A stretch of DNA of 64,000 nucleotides from Varroa destructor (lineage: Eukaryota > Arthropoda > Arachnida > Mesostigmata > Varroidae). Of this stretch, positions 22,901 to 35,889 are shown one piece after another (the stretch's first letter is position 1; the number at the start of each line of letters is the position of its first letter). The notes below the pieces were generated by a model, which saw only the letters and a program-made list of their open reading frames with translations, made no database searches and was not told the origin of the DNA. The translations under genes and the position numbers were made by a program. The stretch spans positions 63,072,363 through 63,136,362 of the forward strand of contig NW_019211454.1 of the NCBI RefSeq assembly GCF_002443255.2, read 5' to 3'.

Positions 22901-24340
22901 TGAGGTCGTTCATTATATTAAAGCTAAGAGACGTTTTTGTTATGTGTTTTTTTTTTATATTGCACAACACACTTCATACATTAAGTAACAACAGAATGCT
23001 TTCTTAGGGCATCCCCAACATTTAGACGGCCTGTTTACAGGCGGCTTGCCTGGATACGAGATGACGGACTTGTTGAATAGGAACTGCATTACAAAATATA
23101 GCCTTATCGTAACACTGTAATAGGCCAAGCTTTTCCTAACATTGATACAAAATTTACGTTAGGATCGTTATTTCCGCTCTGTGCACATACAAGTTCGGCA
23201 TTTAGCTGCCGTATTAGTACTAAGAGGTTTCTGCCATTGTGGTTTGTACAATGAAGTTCTACAAAATTTCTTATTATTTTTGACTCTACATGGAGGATAT
23301 TCGTTCCCGTTGCTCCATGACTTGCAGTGTTTAGGTTGTACATGCTTAAATAAATTTTGTGTATGTATAAATTTGTTTGTTTATGCTCGTTATAACCTTA
23401 TGTCATGCTATTCCGCTCGATGAATAGAGGAAAGCATGACTTTTAGCAAAATTATTTGACTATACACATACACATATTTTAAAATGAGGCAGAACTAAAA
23501 ATGCTATTGCTTAAAACTCAAATAAATATTGATTGAATAGAGATATACCGTAGAATTTTCTCTTCTCTTTATGAGAACGTCAATGCCAAAATGTCAACAA
23601 TACGCTGCTATTAAATGTTTAGCTTCGACTAGTAGCGTATAGTAGTAGATAGGATCGTCGGAACAGGGGCAACTCAGACGACAGTTAGGTGCTAGGACGA
23701 AATGATGATGGGCTACTGGAGTGTTAATTGTGTTTTTTTTTTTTACTGGACTTGAAGAATACCAACGAATGACTGATTTATACCGCTTATTTCTGGTCTT
23801 ATACTGCTATTGTTAAAATTCCTCTAAAACAACTTCGGTTTATGTCTGGAAATACCGGAACGCTGCTAAGTCAGTGCGACCACATAATATTCGCCACATA
23901 TAAAATTCTAGTTTTCGTACCGAATGTCAAGCCATGGATGTTTTACAGGCAACAGCCATCAAATAAATAGCCGTTAAGAACCGTAAATGATAGTTAACCT
24001 TCAGTTTGAGCACTGCCTGCCAGTAGCAGTAACTCGTCCGCCTGTAATTCGTTTACAATGATATGATCTGCTTCTATTATTAGTTTACTTATCAATATTG
24101 TATGTACAATACCTAACGTCTTTTTAGTAGTAGAAATTAACTTATGTAGTAATTTGTAAGGCAGTGTATAAGGTGATGGGGAGAGGGTAAATTGGTCAGA
24201 CATACTTTACAGCAGGTCACGAAGTGGCCAGCAATTAAGAAATGACAATTTAGAAAAAAAATAAATATACCTGGTTTCATCATGGAAACCTCTACATTTC
24301 GAGTTTTATGTCTGGCATTCCATCAAACAGCTAGCTTCCA
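19940..24340. other. Gene-free stretch
   Basis: No supported gene over about 4.4 kb. It contains a (TA)n run at 20767-20783. Frames of 60-113 codons (for example 20802-21143 minus, 22154-22366 plus) show no motif, signal or splice context. Confidence 0.5.
20767..20783. repeat. (TA)8 microsatellite
   Basis: A 17-nt perfect alternating TA run. Confidence 0.9.
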
Positions 24341-24354
24341 ACACAAAATGAAGT

Positions 24355-24430
24355 GTGTCTGCTCCCGGATTTGAACCTCGACCACAACGTGTTCTTAAGA
24401 TTAGCAGGCCTAAGATCATCACGGAAGATT
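24355..24430 (-). tRNA. tRNA-like relic or SINE head (not a functional tRNA)
   Basis: On the minus strand GGTTCAAATCC (24377-24367) matches the RNA polymerase III B-box consensus exactly. Upstream are a TTAGGCC segment like the end of a tRNA D-arm and CTAATCTTAAG in the anticodon region. The flanking bases do not form a proper T-stem (only three of five pairs), the anticodon stem does not pair, and no acceptor stem closes it. It is therefore a decayed tRNA or a tRNA-derived retroposon fragment. No tail repeat or target-site duplication was found. Confidence 0.25.
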
Positions 24431-24991
24431 ATTTGGTTACAGCTGTACTGGTGATACTAATTAGTGTAAGCTTACTCGTATAATAAACTTTTCCAGAAGA
24501 AATACACTTACGACGCTTTATAATACCCGTCTTTGTCGCTCTGGTTTATTGCAAACGATCACGCATCCCTGCTTCACGAATACCTTCCGAACATTGCTTA
24601 TGCGCCGAAGTGGCATCGTGCTAGAATTGCAATCCCAATTCAAGCATGCTAGGATTTTCCCACTTTTACTATAGAATAGCGTAATATTGAAGGAAAGCCT
24701 CAAGTAAATCTATTCTGGCACGATATGCCTGTACATTGCTGCTAAAAAAGTACAATGTCTCCCAGCTTTGACCTTATCCTCCTGTCCTGTTTAGGATAAA
24801 CGCACTATGTGCCTGCCAGCTGACGTTTGATGTTGTTAAAAAGGTGACAGGGTACTACTACCACCATCATAAGGCAAAGTCAGATTCAACAGCTGCAACG
24901 TAACGCCTAACAGCTATTTATCGTTACGTCATTGGAAGCCTCCCGCCATAACTCACGAATGATCCCCGTTGGCCGATTGATGTGCTAATAG

Positions 24992-25120
24992 ATGTCACTT
25001 TTCTACTACGCCAGCCGCTTGCTACCTTCTCTGGACCTACGCGCCTGGCTAGCCTACTACCTCGTCGAACTGTGCCAGGCTGCCGACGACATCCGGAGGA
25101 CGACGGAGAGCCATTGGTGA
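24992..25120 (+). CDS. Candidate exon in a GC-rich patch
   Basis: In the only locally GC-rich stretch of this region an ATG at 24992 opens 42 codons (MSLFYYASRLLPSLDLRAWL at the start) with C or G at many third positions, to TGA 25118-25120. Just before the stop is a CATTG|GTGAAC donor-like site, and TAATAG lies directly before the ATG, so it may be an exon starting at 24992. A hydrophobic, Leu/Tyr-rich segment is followed by an acidic-basic end. The opposite strand also has a 71-codon frame, Arg/Ser-rich. Product not recognised. Confidence 0.2.
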   Translation: MSLFYYASRLLPSLDLRAWLAYYLVELCQAADDIRRTTESHW

Positions 25121-25124
25121 ACCT

Positions 25125-28100
25125 GAACGAACAATTCATGATTTACGCACCGACTAGCGTAGCACTGCGTACCCTCCGGCCATAGAATCGCACACAATCA
25201 TATTCTACCGCCACCATTACCAGGACTACCACTATCGTTTAGCCTGACTACATTTGGCGGCTTAGCCTCAGCCAGCCTGGTTCAGCCAATGACATCCGTC
25301 TAGGCTGAGACGCCGACGCGATCACCTGGGTAGTTTAAGCCACAAATAAGGCAGGCAGCCTCATCCATTTACACCTATCCTCACATATCGTTCCTAGCTT
25401 TGCTTGCCTTTCTGCTGGCTTTGTTCGTCCACTTCGTTACTTTCAATAGGGAAACGACCTTCTTTCACCCATAATGCCCCGAAACGTCCCGCCTACTCTA
25501 TTATGGTTGTGGGTGTGTTATAGGAAGAGGACGTAGCCACTGGATTATGTTCTTCAGACATAAACCTCTATATACGCCTTCATCCATGTTAGCGTACACA
25601 TCGAACGAAGTGGTCATAATAATCTATATGTATATGTGTGGCTAGCTTGAAATTATGTCGAACGACACGTAAGTGCGATATAAATTATACATTAAACACT
25701 CGTATTGAAAAAACATTAGGAAAATCCTGCCTATAGTGGAGAGGTTCGAGCAGAGAGTCATCTAGTTCCACATACAGCGAATTAGGCTACAGGGCGAATG
25801 AATGTACATGACGAAACCAAATTTCAAAGGCGCGCTAACATGTCCCGCAATTTTATTGACGGGAAGATTAAGCAGACAGCCGAAGTTATTGCCGCGTTCA
25901 TTTTGACGCTGTGAAATTTGAAGTGACCCAGTTCTAGCTCAGCAAGCCTTTTTTCGAAAGCGTTGGCTACAAGCATTGGTTAAACAATTACTCTGTATGA
26001 CAGACACATGGATGATGAGTTCATAAACGATCGTTCGTGATGAATCATATTCGCGGGGTTATGCACGTAAAGGCTACTGTTGAACAGAAGCCAAACGATT
26101 TTGGCATGAATCCTGAAACTTCGAACTTTGCAACTTGCTCTCGTTAACCTTCATCCATTTTCTTACTGAAAGTATATAATTTTACTAAACGATTGCAGGC
26201 ATTATATTTCGATGTTTGAGAAGAGCATGGGTAAGCTAGGCAATCAGCTGACTATTCACTTCTAGGCTACCTGCGAGCTTCAAAATGTTTAGCAATATAC
26301 AAATTGAATTAAATGAGTACCTTTAATGCTCCGCTGTGTTAGACGATTATTTAGTTTATTAAGCAATATTAATATAAGCAATATTATAACGCTAGATGTT
26401 TTTTTTTTAACTTTAGATTATGTCATTTTTGCAATTTTCTCTTAGCTCACGACACATTTACAATGTCATGCTTCGTTTTCGTTCAAAAATTTTAGACAAC
26501 CAATCAAGTTTAAAACGGATGACATTTAGTTAGTTTAGTCGGACGGGTCGCTTCGCTGTCTAAACTCGTTTATAGATTTACTAAACGAGATTTATGGAAA
26601 ATCTCACAATAGACGAAATTCTAAACACAGATTCCACGATGTCTCGCTAATTTTGCCAATCATTCCCTTTCTACATAAAAGTATAAATGACTCCTGTAAA
26701 AGGCAGAGCAAGAAGTGACTCAATGACAAGGATCCCCATCTATGAGTACTCTTCTAACAAGTTTGAGTGGTTGCGAGGCGTATAAGGTTCATGTTCCAGT
26801 GAGTCTGCGTCTCTGAAAACTAATAGATTTACTTTCTTGGAGTCTACACGTAACATTTTAGTGATGAGGCTTCTGGTGAATGACATTCACCACGTATAAA
26901 CCATCATTTAGATCTAAAAATAAACGTGATATTTACCTTTGTCTCCCAGCCGCTTTGACCCGAGTTTCCTCTGTCTCTAGTACAACGCTTGCGAATACCT
27001 ATATTCGATAATACTGTTTGTCCATATAGGCTACAACTTTCTCCATTACAATTTTATCTCTATTTAAAAATGTAAACAATAAAGATAAGGCAACTTTTAA
27101 TGCTGTGTTCTAAAGCTGTATTTTTTTTTAATTCCTCACAAATTTGTGATTTATTTTATCTTCTTCGACAAGTTCTTTCCTAGTCAACTGCGTTCCCTAA
27201 TCCGGCTTCGAAATGGTTTGTAAGTCGGACCGGAATGACGCACAGATGATAGTGGCCTACACAAGGATGCGATAGTCCTAATATAAAGAGGAACGTCTAG
27301 GATCGTGTGGCAATGGACAAACTATTGGTAAAAATAATTGGCTCACAAATATTTACATTAGCCTTCTATCCTTTTCAAAGACCTTGCCGACTTCAATGAA
27401 AATGCAGATAATAAATCGGCCGACTGGCGGGTCTGGCTGAGCATTACTAGCACTTTATCAGTCGTCTCGTGTAATATCAAGCAAGTGTATTCACAGGGAC
27501 TTCCTAACAAAGATATCTCATTGCTGTTTTCCGAGCTTTCTATATGACTGCTTTCAGCAAAAGCCCAAATACTTTACTAAACTGTTTTGAAAATTTAGAC
27601 TTGATTACGGCTAACGATCTGACGTTTTTTCGGTATCCCATCGGTCACGATTTGTCATCATGGCATCGAGAAGGATCATAGGAAATCTAACGAAGTTGAC
27701 ATTTGGATTGAATAAATCATTGGCTTTCGGGACCTCAGGGCCTGGGTGGAAGTCTTTGAAGTATTTTTACAGTAACTCCTAGAAAGATTATTCTCGTAGA
27801 ATGAATTCTCTATATGCTATCTTTTTTTTTTTGAATGCTACTTTCCTGTGTAAGGAATTGAGGTACACGTTCACGAGGCTAATTGTTTGTCAACAAAACG
27901 CCTAAATAAATAACGATAATTTGGATTTCGCATTTATAAGCGCGAAATTAGTTCGAGTGCGACGTAATCCTATTAGTCGATCGACCTTTTGTGACGGAGA
28001 ACTAATCTTGTATTGAAAGGTTGTTGAAACAGCTTGTGGTCGTCCATCTTTGATTGAAAATTCTATTGGTCTGGTTTGAGCCACTTTTGATGCCCACACA

Positions 28101-31100
28101 ATATCTACGCTTATTTTAGTTCTGACACTGCACTACAAATTGATTGATTAATTACGAGATAAACGTTAAGATATATAGCAATAGCCCAAATTGCGGGTGA
28201 GCGCATTGCCATTTCTATGGTTCGATTGATCCCACCAGATTGCGTTACGTCGTCGTTTTTACGAACGGTGACAAAATCCTGGCTGCGATATTTGGCATCT
28301 GCCGACCCTTGAAATTGTCATTGCCTCCTTTAATTAATATAATTAAATGAACTGCTTGAAACGTGTATTTTGTACATGAATAAGCACAACCGCTGATTTT
28401 CCGCTGAATCGCTGAGCGTAAAAACGATAAATGAAAATGACTGTATACAAAGTTTCTGTGCATTTAAGTCTTGTGTGCATATAAGAAACGATAGCATCAT
28501 TCTTTGATATTACGTATCACTTTATCTACCGTTGATAAAGGTGGCATTATATGATACAGTGCAGCTTCATTGTGACACGCATATTGGAGCGTATCATATG
28601 GCTGATGATAAATCTGTTCTTCTTTTTTTTGTGATCGTCATCGTATCTCATTGCTGACTTCGAGGCAGAACTTAGAATAAATCTCGTGACCCGTTCGCCC
28701 TTGTTTTATTATTCGAAGACATTACGTAATTAGAGCGATGTTAGTTTGAATCTGTTCCGAGTTCTTGTAGATCGCCAGTTCTCGAAGCGTTTCCTTGTCG
28801 TTAATTTTGTGATCTGTTCTGCTTGAGGCAATCGATGTATTGCTCTCAGTTGGCTTTACCGACCCAACCAAGCTGGAATTGCAATTGGGAATTTTTCTCT
28901 CCCTTTCTTCCTCTCTCACTCTCTCTACCTCGGACGCAGATTCTAAATGTTGTCTTTTAGAAGCTGCTGAATAGTAACAGCCCCATAAAGTTGGGTAGTC
29001 ACTTAATGAAAATGTTCATACCGCTGTTGTTCAGAACAGCAGCGCTTTCTGTCCAGCTATTTAGCCTATTTAGCTGAGTTCAATACTCACGACAAGTTAA
29101 TATCACAAGAAATACGCACAAAATTATTTTGTTTGCTTCAATTTCGGGCAGCTAATGTCATAAAAACGTACCATTTATTTCCTTAAATAGTCATAACTAT
29201 TGTGTGTTTATGTCACGCTACTTATCGTTCTTCATGCTGTATCTAGGGGAGTTGGTAAATAATGATCTGGATAGTTACCTTTAGTGACATTCGTTTATGA
29301 ACTGTCCAAATGTAACGTAAAACTATGGGAGAACTCACGCATCCACCGGAGAGTTTTCGTTTTCCAAAAAAACACGCTGATAAACGCGTTTTTATCAGTA
29401 CTGCGTATAGTCGGATGATGCTAACTTCAACATCACGAACGAGCTAATGGACCTGTTCGTTTGTTCACGTAAGCGAGCTGGGGTAAAAAGCCGTACTCGT
29501 TTATTTTAGTGCAGATATATTATATAATATTCTATCTAGTAATTGGCAATGATGGATCGAATGTTTAGAAAACGCCAGTGGCACACTTCTCAACTAGGAC
29601 TTCTGCAATACATTTGCCTCTCACGCGTGTTTCTACACGGATGGTGATCTGTTCAATAAGTATCTATTGCACTTGAATCAAGGGCAAATTACACAAACTA
29701 CACCAAGGGATCACTTCAGTCGTTGCTTCAAACGAAAGCCCTTAAGCTTCAAAATACATTGGTTCAGTTTTCAAACGTAATATAAAAGCCATCTGGTACA
29801 TTATAGGGCAAGCCATAAGTCAAGCCATTAGGCGCAAGCCTCACTCACCTAGTACATCACCCTCCATTTATGAATTTTTGTGACATCTTGCCATATCAAG
29901 ATTGTCAGATACACTCCTACATGCTACATTTATAAAAGTTTCAAGAGTACTGTAAAAGCCAGTAGAGATTCGGAGAAATCATTATTGCCACAATGCAATT
30001 TAGTATCCGTGTTATATATACAAAATTATTGGATCCTCACGTGCATAGCTATCGACTGCATGGTAAAGACGACCATGCATGATAAGGCTCGTACTAAATG
30101 GAGCTGTATGTGCGAACTATTCAAATGCACCCGAATGGCGGCAAGGACATAGGGACAAGAATCTGATAAAGGTTATTTTTCCCGCTAGTCAGCCACGGCA
30201 AGGGCCGAACAGCCATCGAAACTGCAGTATAAGTTCTGCGTTTCTATTCACTAAACGGATTTCCCATGGTCGAAGCGAATGAGGCTTTCTGGCTTGACGT
30301 TGTCTGGTTTGGCCCACAAACATAAATCATCGAACGAGTTTCAGTTTTTGCCCCATATAGATTGCGGACGGAAACGCGATGCTTGATGTTCATACTTAAC
30401 AACAAATAAGCAGATAGTAAGAGAACAAATGAGCCATTGTGTGCCCATATCGGGTGAGGTTGAGCCAGATAGCAGATGACCGCAAGAAGCCAGCCGATGT
30501 AACAGCTTCGAAAGGCAACGTATAACGAAAGGCCCCAGAAAATGAGATAGGTTTAACTGTTGGCACGGGACGTTGCATTACGCTGAAACGAAGAGAAGCG
30601 AGCGAATCTGGGGAGAGCAGAAGAGACGATTTGCCCCAATCAGATACTCAGGCGTTTGATGCTTAATAACATGCTTGCTGAACGCTAACGTTACATAGGA
30701 AGGCACACGTCAGACGTGAGACTGCAAAGTGCTTGCTCGGATGCATACAACTCAAAATGGCATTAATGACACATTAAATACAGAAAAGTACTTGTTTTTG
30801 TTTTGGGAGAATAAGTTCATAGTTCTCCAACTGAATATTCTTATGATAAGCTGCACTTGCATAGCCTCGAGACAACTTTCGACTTGCAAAGAGTATTGCA
30901 TCAAATGTCTACATAAGGCTCATATCGTTCCTCACTTCGTGACCGCCTTTAGGCTAGCCTATACAGAATGTCCGTATACAAATTACATCAACAAACACAA
31001 CCATATATTTATGATAAATTAACGCCAACATGTTTAAGCACAGCGTCCCTTTTGCGATCTATAGAATTTACTTGAACTATTAAGCACACGCTTCATAAAA

Positions 31101-34100
31101 ACCTGTGCGCGTTATGTGTGCACAATGTATAGTCGACTCGCAGGTGCACTCACTTATACATCTTTTATTTGTTCTTGAAGTTGCAGCTAAAATTACCTAT
31201 AAGGCTTTCTCAGATGTGTTCCAACCTTGTCTTTTTTCGTCAGAAACAAAAGTAGATAGTCTTTATCCAGCTTCATTTCATATATACCGAGCACATGCTG
31301 GTGGTACGCGTTTCTCGGCCTAACCAAAATCGTTAATCGTTTACAGATACTCGCAATAACAGAAAAACAGTCCCATGAGTTCAGGCGGCAACAGCGGAGA
31401 CTGCGTTCATTGCCACTGTTACACGGCAGAGAATACAATTTGTTTTGATGCCTTAGGTTGAACAAAGACATGTCGTGCTGCTACGCTATATTTGGTAGCA
31501 ATAATAAATTTCACGATGACATTACAATTCTTGATTAAAAAAAACTATCCCAACGAGTGGTCTAAAAATCCGTAGAGAAACCCCCTTTGGCAAAAAAGGT
31601 TCCTTTTTTTTTTTTATAGTATGTTCATGGCGTGATTGATAAACCATTGCTTGAAACGCTAACTATGGACCCGCTTGTATCGAGCCAACTGGTCATTAAT
31701 TAGTATGCTACCATTTGTGTTGTATCCTGCAGAGCAGTTGTAGAGGTAATAATGTCAGATCTAATGCAGGTTTCAGAACTCAAAACCCGGTATAAAATAT
31801 ATTACGGACCGGTAACATCTATTTTTCATCATATATTAATTAAATAAGGCTCGATCATTTCCTCTATTATAAAAGCAAAATCCAATTACGGAGATTTGTC
31901 TATGAGTCTTTGTCGATTAGGGCCATCGAAAACTTCTTCAATCGAGACGATTAGGTGTGGTACGTCTTTTGTTTACGAAATAAAAGAATCGCCAGTACCG
32001 CATCGACGTTCGCAGATCTGCCTGACCTCTATCGAGATCACCTGAACGTAGTTTCTTTTAAAATACTGTAAATACCTTGACGGATATTTACAGCATCTTA
32101 GGCGGCTTCAAACTATATCTAGTTATAGGCTAGAAACGATCTAGACACGATCTGGTGTTAAGCTTCTGCGCGTAAACGGCTGTGGACAGTATTACACTGA
32201 CGCGTCGTTCACCGTGGGTCAATGCGTGCTTCAACATTGTTTACGTTGGGTACCGGTATTAGGTATTGCAGACATATTAAGGTACTAAGTAAGACAGCCA
32301 ACTTTTAGCACACGAAAAACTCGACACAGTTTCAAACCTAGTTGGTCTGAAGTGTCCTTAGGTTTTGTTGGCAAACACGTTAGCATTGTACGATCACGGG
32401 GACAGTTAACATATTTTCCGGCGTTTAGAGTAAGTGCTTATTCGCAACTCAGTGAGCCATAATATATTTCATGGACTTCACTATAGCATTGCGTACGTAC
32501 AATTTTACCGCAGCAGTTCTTAACGAGACCGTCATATGTATTGAAACGTGCACATAGCGCAGCGGTACTAGATATGAACAAGCTTCAAAGGACCGAATCA
32601 AGTCAACAATGGTAGCAGCGACAAAGGTTCTGACAGCTTTCCACGACGATAATTAGCTTCACGTATAGCATTAAATAATAGAATTTTATTCAGAGCAAGC
32701 AACACCACACGGTCTTCAGAGCAGGCAAAATGGAGCCGCTGAACGGCGACTTCTCGCTTCTTGCATGAGTCGCATCGGTACTAGAGTGTTTTTTCCTTGT
32801 TTTACAGTCCAACCTAAACTATACGAGCTTGTATCTCTTGTAGCTAGAGTCGTTAAATACTTCCATAATGACGTAAAACGCTACTGTAAACGTCCGTGAG
32901 CTTAGAGCCCATCTATTTCTATCTCTCGGCTGCTTTCTCCCTTTATATGTAGCAATTAAGTAACAAAGGCGGCAGCAACGATAGTAGCAGTGGAAATTTT
33001 TATGTTAAGCAACAATGTTTACGCAAAGAAGAATTAGAAAAATGTTCTCTCTTGTATGCTTCGATAATAGGTTCCATCTAAGAATCTTGTCCGTAAAGAA
33101 GGATTGCCTCTGTATGACGCACAGATTCAGTCTAGAAGCACAGAAACGGTTTGCAATATCCGAAGCAGGAAATATACAATAAACTTCATTACAAAATTCC
33201 GCGTTATGAATAGAAACGTATTTTGTCACGTGCTAGCCGTAGGTTGCGACATTAGTACTGGGTACGCCAAATGCATCGTGTTTGTTAGTTCGTTAGTTAG
33301 AAGGCTCTTAGTACACTTCGTGCAAAGTTACTATCGAGCTCAAACAAGCACTGCAATCTGTCATTAATACTGTTCATTCCTGTGGGTCATTTCGTAGTAA
33401 TCTTTCTTAAAAGTTACATAAAATATCTAGTATTACCTATCTGTCTAGCTAGATAATAGTCTATACCAACCTAGCTGCTGCCATTCATTTGCTGCGATGG
33501 CAAATCCGTCCACGATACTCATTTGTTGACCATTACTTACCATACCTTTATGTGTACGGGTGTATCAGGGAGTACTTAGAAAGGCCGCTGAGTGCAGTTG
33601 TGATCATGCGGATTCTTTATAAGCCCCTGTCGTACTATTGCTACGCTAGAAAGTTTTGATGTTGACTAAGTGGAGTTTGCCCTTGTGGCATCGTAACGGA
33701 TGGGCATGATAGTCATTTTTAAATTCTTATTGCATTCACTCTCACATTATGGATATCATTTACAAAGTTAATTAAGCAGGAACATTACGAAGGTGAGCTT
33801 CAAGTGCACAAGCCATTACCATAACTCTAAAATACTTACTGAAGCCAATTGCTGAGCTTTGGCCACTCCCTGTTTTTGGTTTTCTATACTGAACTGCGTT
33901 GTCCTACTGAACGTGGCTGTCTTTTTTTTTATCTCAGGTCCATTTCGGGTTAATAGTAAGTTCAAGTTGCACGCGCTAAGTAATTCAACTATGAAAATTT
34001 AATTGGATCTTTAATAATTCGATAACCATCCTAGTGGCCTAGCGCGAATGGATCTACAAAGCAAGCCCTCTCGCAATAAACCTCTAATGGCTATCACAAG

Positions 34101-34590
34101 TAGTTCTGCGTCTAGCGTTCTGGGAATCGCCCATATACTTTCCCAATATACGAAACAACTATCGCACGTTAATGGATCTAGGCAGTATGTTTACGCGCTT
34201 GCTCCTGCCAAATGGTAGATCGTGCAGCACAGAAATCACAATATCCTAACCTAAACATATTGGATACGCGTACGCGCAGATTCACTTAAAATGCAAGATA
34301 AAAATAAATGTTAGTAGCTTATTTATTCTTCCGTGGTAGCTATAATGTCAAATGAATTCGTGAAGCTATATGGCTTGGGTTAGTAGTTCACACATGTAGC
34401 ATTCGCATCATTTTCCTTGTTATGAGTCGTTAAAGGTATATGTAAATGCATTAAGCTTCTATCTAGTAAAGCCTAATTGGAAAGCTGTTTGACTCCATTC
34501 AGTACCTTTGTCGTCGGTAGCCAGTGGCAATAAGTATGACCAAATTTCCGTGACGATACTCTAATAATGAATAGTTGAAGAAAAACAACA
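25125..34590. other. Long gene-free stretch
   Basis: Over 9 kb I see no exon with paired splice signals. Short T runs occur at 26400, 27120, 27820 and 31600. An AT-rich hairpin (TTTAATTA/TAATTAAA, 3-nt loop) sits at 28329-28347. Frames of 60-97 codons at 29880-31471 overlap on both strands and carry no motif. No transposon ends or duplicated blocks were noticed. Confidence 0.5.
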
Positions 34591-34670
34591 TTTCAGGAAC
34601 CTCGAACCGCGAGCCTCATTCTTTAGGCCGTGGAATTTCATCCTGCTATACAGGCTATTAAAAGTTTCCA
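34590..34670 (-). tRNA. Possible second tRNA-like relic
   Basis: On the minus strand TAGCAGGATG (A-box-like) is followed after about 40 nt by GCGGTTCGAGGTTCC (B-box-like with an insertion). The string TCGAGGTTC is shared with the relic at 24.4 kb and with the plus strand at 7141. No cloverleaf closes, so this may be coincidence or a degraded tRNA-derived repeat. Confidence 0.13.
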
Positions 34671-34679
34671 ATATAGAAC

Positions 34680-35670
34680 GTGCAGAACATCTGTTAAATT
34701 TTCAGATAAACTTTCAAGTAAAAAAAACTTAACTATACCTATAATAAGATTGCTAGTTCCATTGGCAGGTCAGTAACGATAGATAGGGCCAAATATTTTT
34801 GACGAACACTTCTCCAGGAATTATCATGACATAATGGATACGTCAGCGCCATAGTGACACAATTTTGATTTTCCCATATTGCAGCAAACATCAACAATTA
34901 AGCATCGTTTTTTTTAAAACTAGTCAACTCTAAGGATTTGTTAGAGAGCTGGTGTATATATAATGATTTCAGCCAATCCCTAGTTCAGTGAGAAAGCTTG
35001 CGCAAACGTTTACACTTGATAGAGGACCTGACAAAAATAATCGTTCAAAATTTACGAGGTGCCACAAAACCCAAGGATCGTTATCCTGAGATGTCTCAGC
35101 AGGTCGTCTGTTTCAACTGACGCTTTGGCGGGTTTACTACCGACACCTCTTAAAATGCTACCAGGAACGTAATGTGGACCTTTTTCCGTCTAGTGATCTC
35201 AAAGCACGATGTGTTTCACTGCATAGGGAAAAATCACCGAATCGATGAACGAACAAATATAACCTTCGAATACTACCGAGTTCAACTATGAGGAAGCGAA
35301 ATTGATTTAGATATCTCCTATTAGTACACTATCTTTTACAAGTCTTTTAATCCAAATTAGCTTCCGGTTCAATTCTTAAAGCGGCCTCTTCTAATACGTC
35401 CGAAATAAAACCACCCACTATGTCAGTAGCCTAGGAAATCGGGAGGGTCTACTAGAAAATAAAGGCAGGCAAATAGGCGTAATCAACCTGATTCGTACGG
35501 GCTAGGCAGTCTTTAGTGCTCATTGTCTTCTAGACCGAAGGGAAAAGCTAGCGTTTAAGCTTCTCTTGTCCCGGTAACTATAGCGATGTGATAACGTTTA
35601 GGCATTAAACTAGCGTGCATTTAAACCCTTCTTTCCCGTTCGAGAGCAACTATATATATACATAAATTTT
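34680..35670. other. Gene-free stretch
   Basis: No frame of 60 codons. A small unit bounded by TGCTCATTGTCTTCTAG (ending 35533) and a CCCG|GTAACT donor (35573/35574) looks exon-like, but its only open frame does not join in phase to the exon at 35674. Confidence 0.4.
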
Positions 35671-35673
35671 CAG

Positions 35674-35745
35674 CTGGGCTCTCGTTTACTCCTTACTTAC
35701 ATGATGTGCCTACCCAACAGTGAATATGCCACTGGAAGTGCCTCT
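35674..35745 (+). CDS. Candidate phase-0 exon (72 nt)
   Basis: ATAAATTTTCAG ends at 35673 and CCTCT|GTGAGTATGT begins at 35746, both strong. The exon is 24 whole codons and only one of three frames is open (LGSRLLLTYMMCLPNSEY at the start); the other two stop. The next acceptor, 49 nt on, opens a second phase-0 exon in the same frame. Product unknown: a short hydrophobic stretch then polar residues. Confidence 0.28.
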
Positions 35746-35794
35746 GTGAGTATGTTCGCGAAAATGAACTGCGCAAGGATGGCTCACAGGATAG

Positions 35795-35884
35795 CAGCAG
35801 GAGCTAATGAACGTCTTTGAACCGATGGCAAGCTCGGACTTCTTCGTGTTGATCCTGGAAGCAGGCAGGCAGGCAGGCAGACAG
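35795..35884 (+). CDS. Candidate phase-0 exon reading through a CAGG repeat (90 nt)
   Basis: After TAG at 35792-35794, tandem CAG acceptors (TAGCAGCAG) all keep the same frame. The exon reads 30 codons (QQELMNVFEPMASSDFFV at the start) and ends with the repeat-encoded EAGRQAGRQ at an ACAG|GTAGGC donor. The other two frames stop. The acceptor lacks a pyrimidine tract, its weak point. It continues the frame of the exon at 35674-35745. If coding, repeat length would change the protein, and since the repeat unit is 4 nt most length changes would shift frame. Confidence 0.22.
35861..35880. repeat. (GCAG)5 microsatellite
   Basis: A tetranucleotide run of five perfect units followed by ACAGGTAGGC. 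It overlaps the candidate exon 35795-35884. Confidence 0.95.
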
Positions 35885-35889
35885 GTAGG

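Noticed and set aside
35534..35573. Mini-exon with strong acceptor upstream of the 35674 exon
   Set aside because: Its only open frame leaves two bases, which puts the 35674 exon into a frame with a stop.
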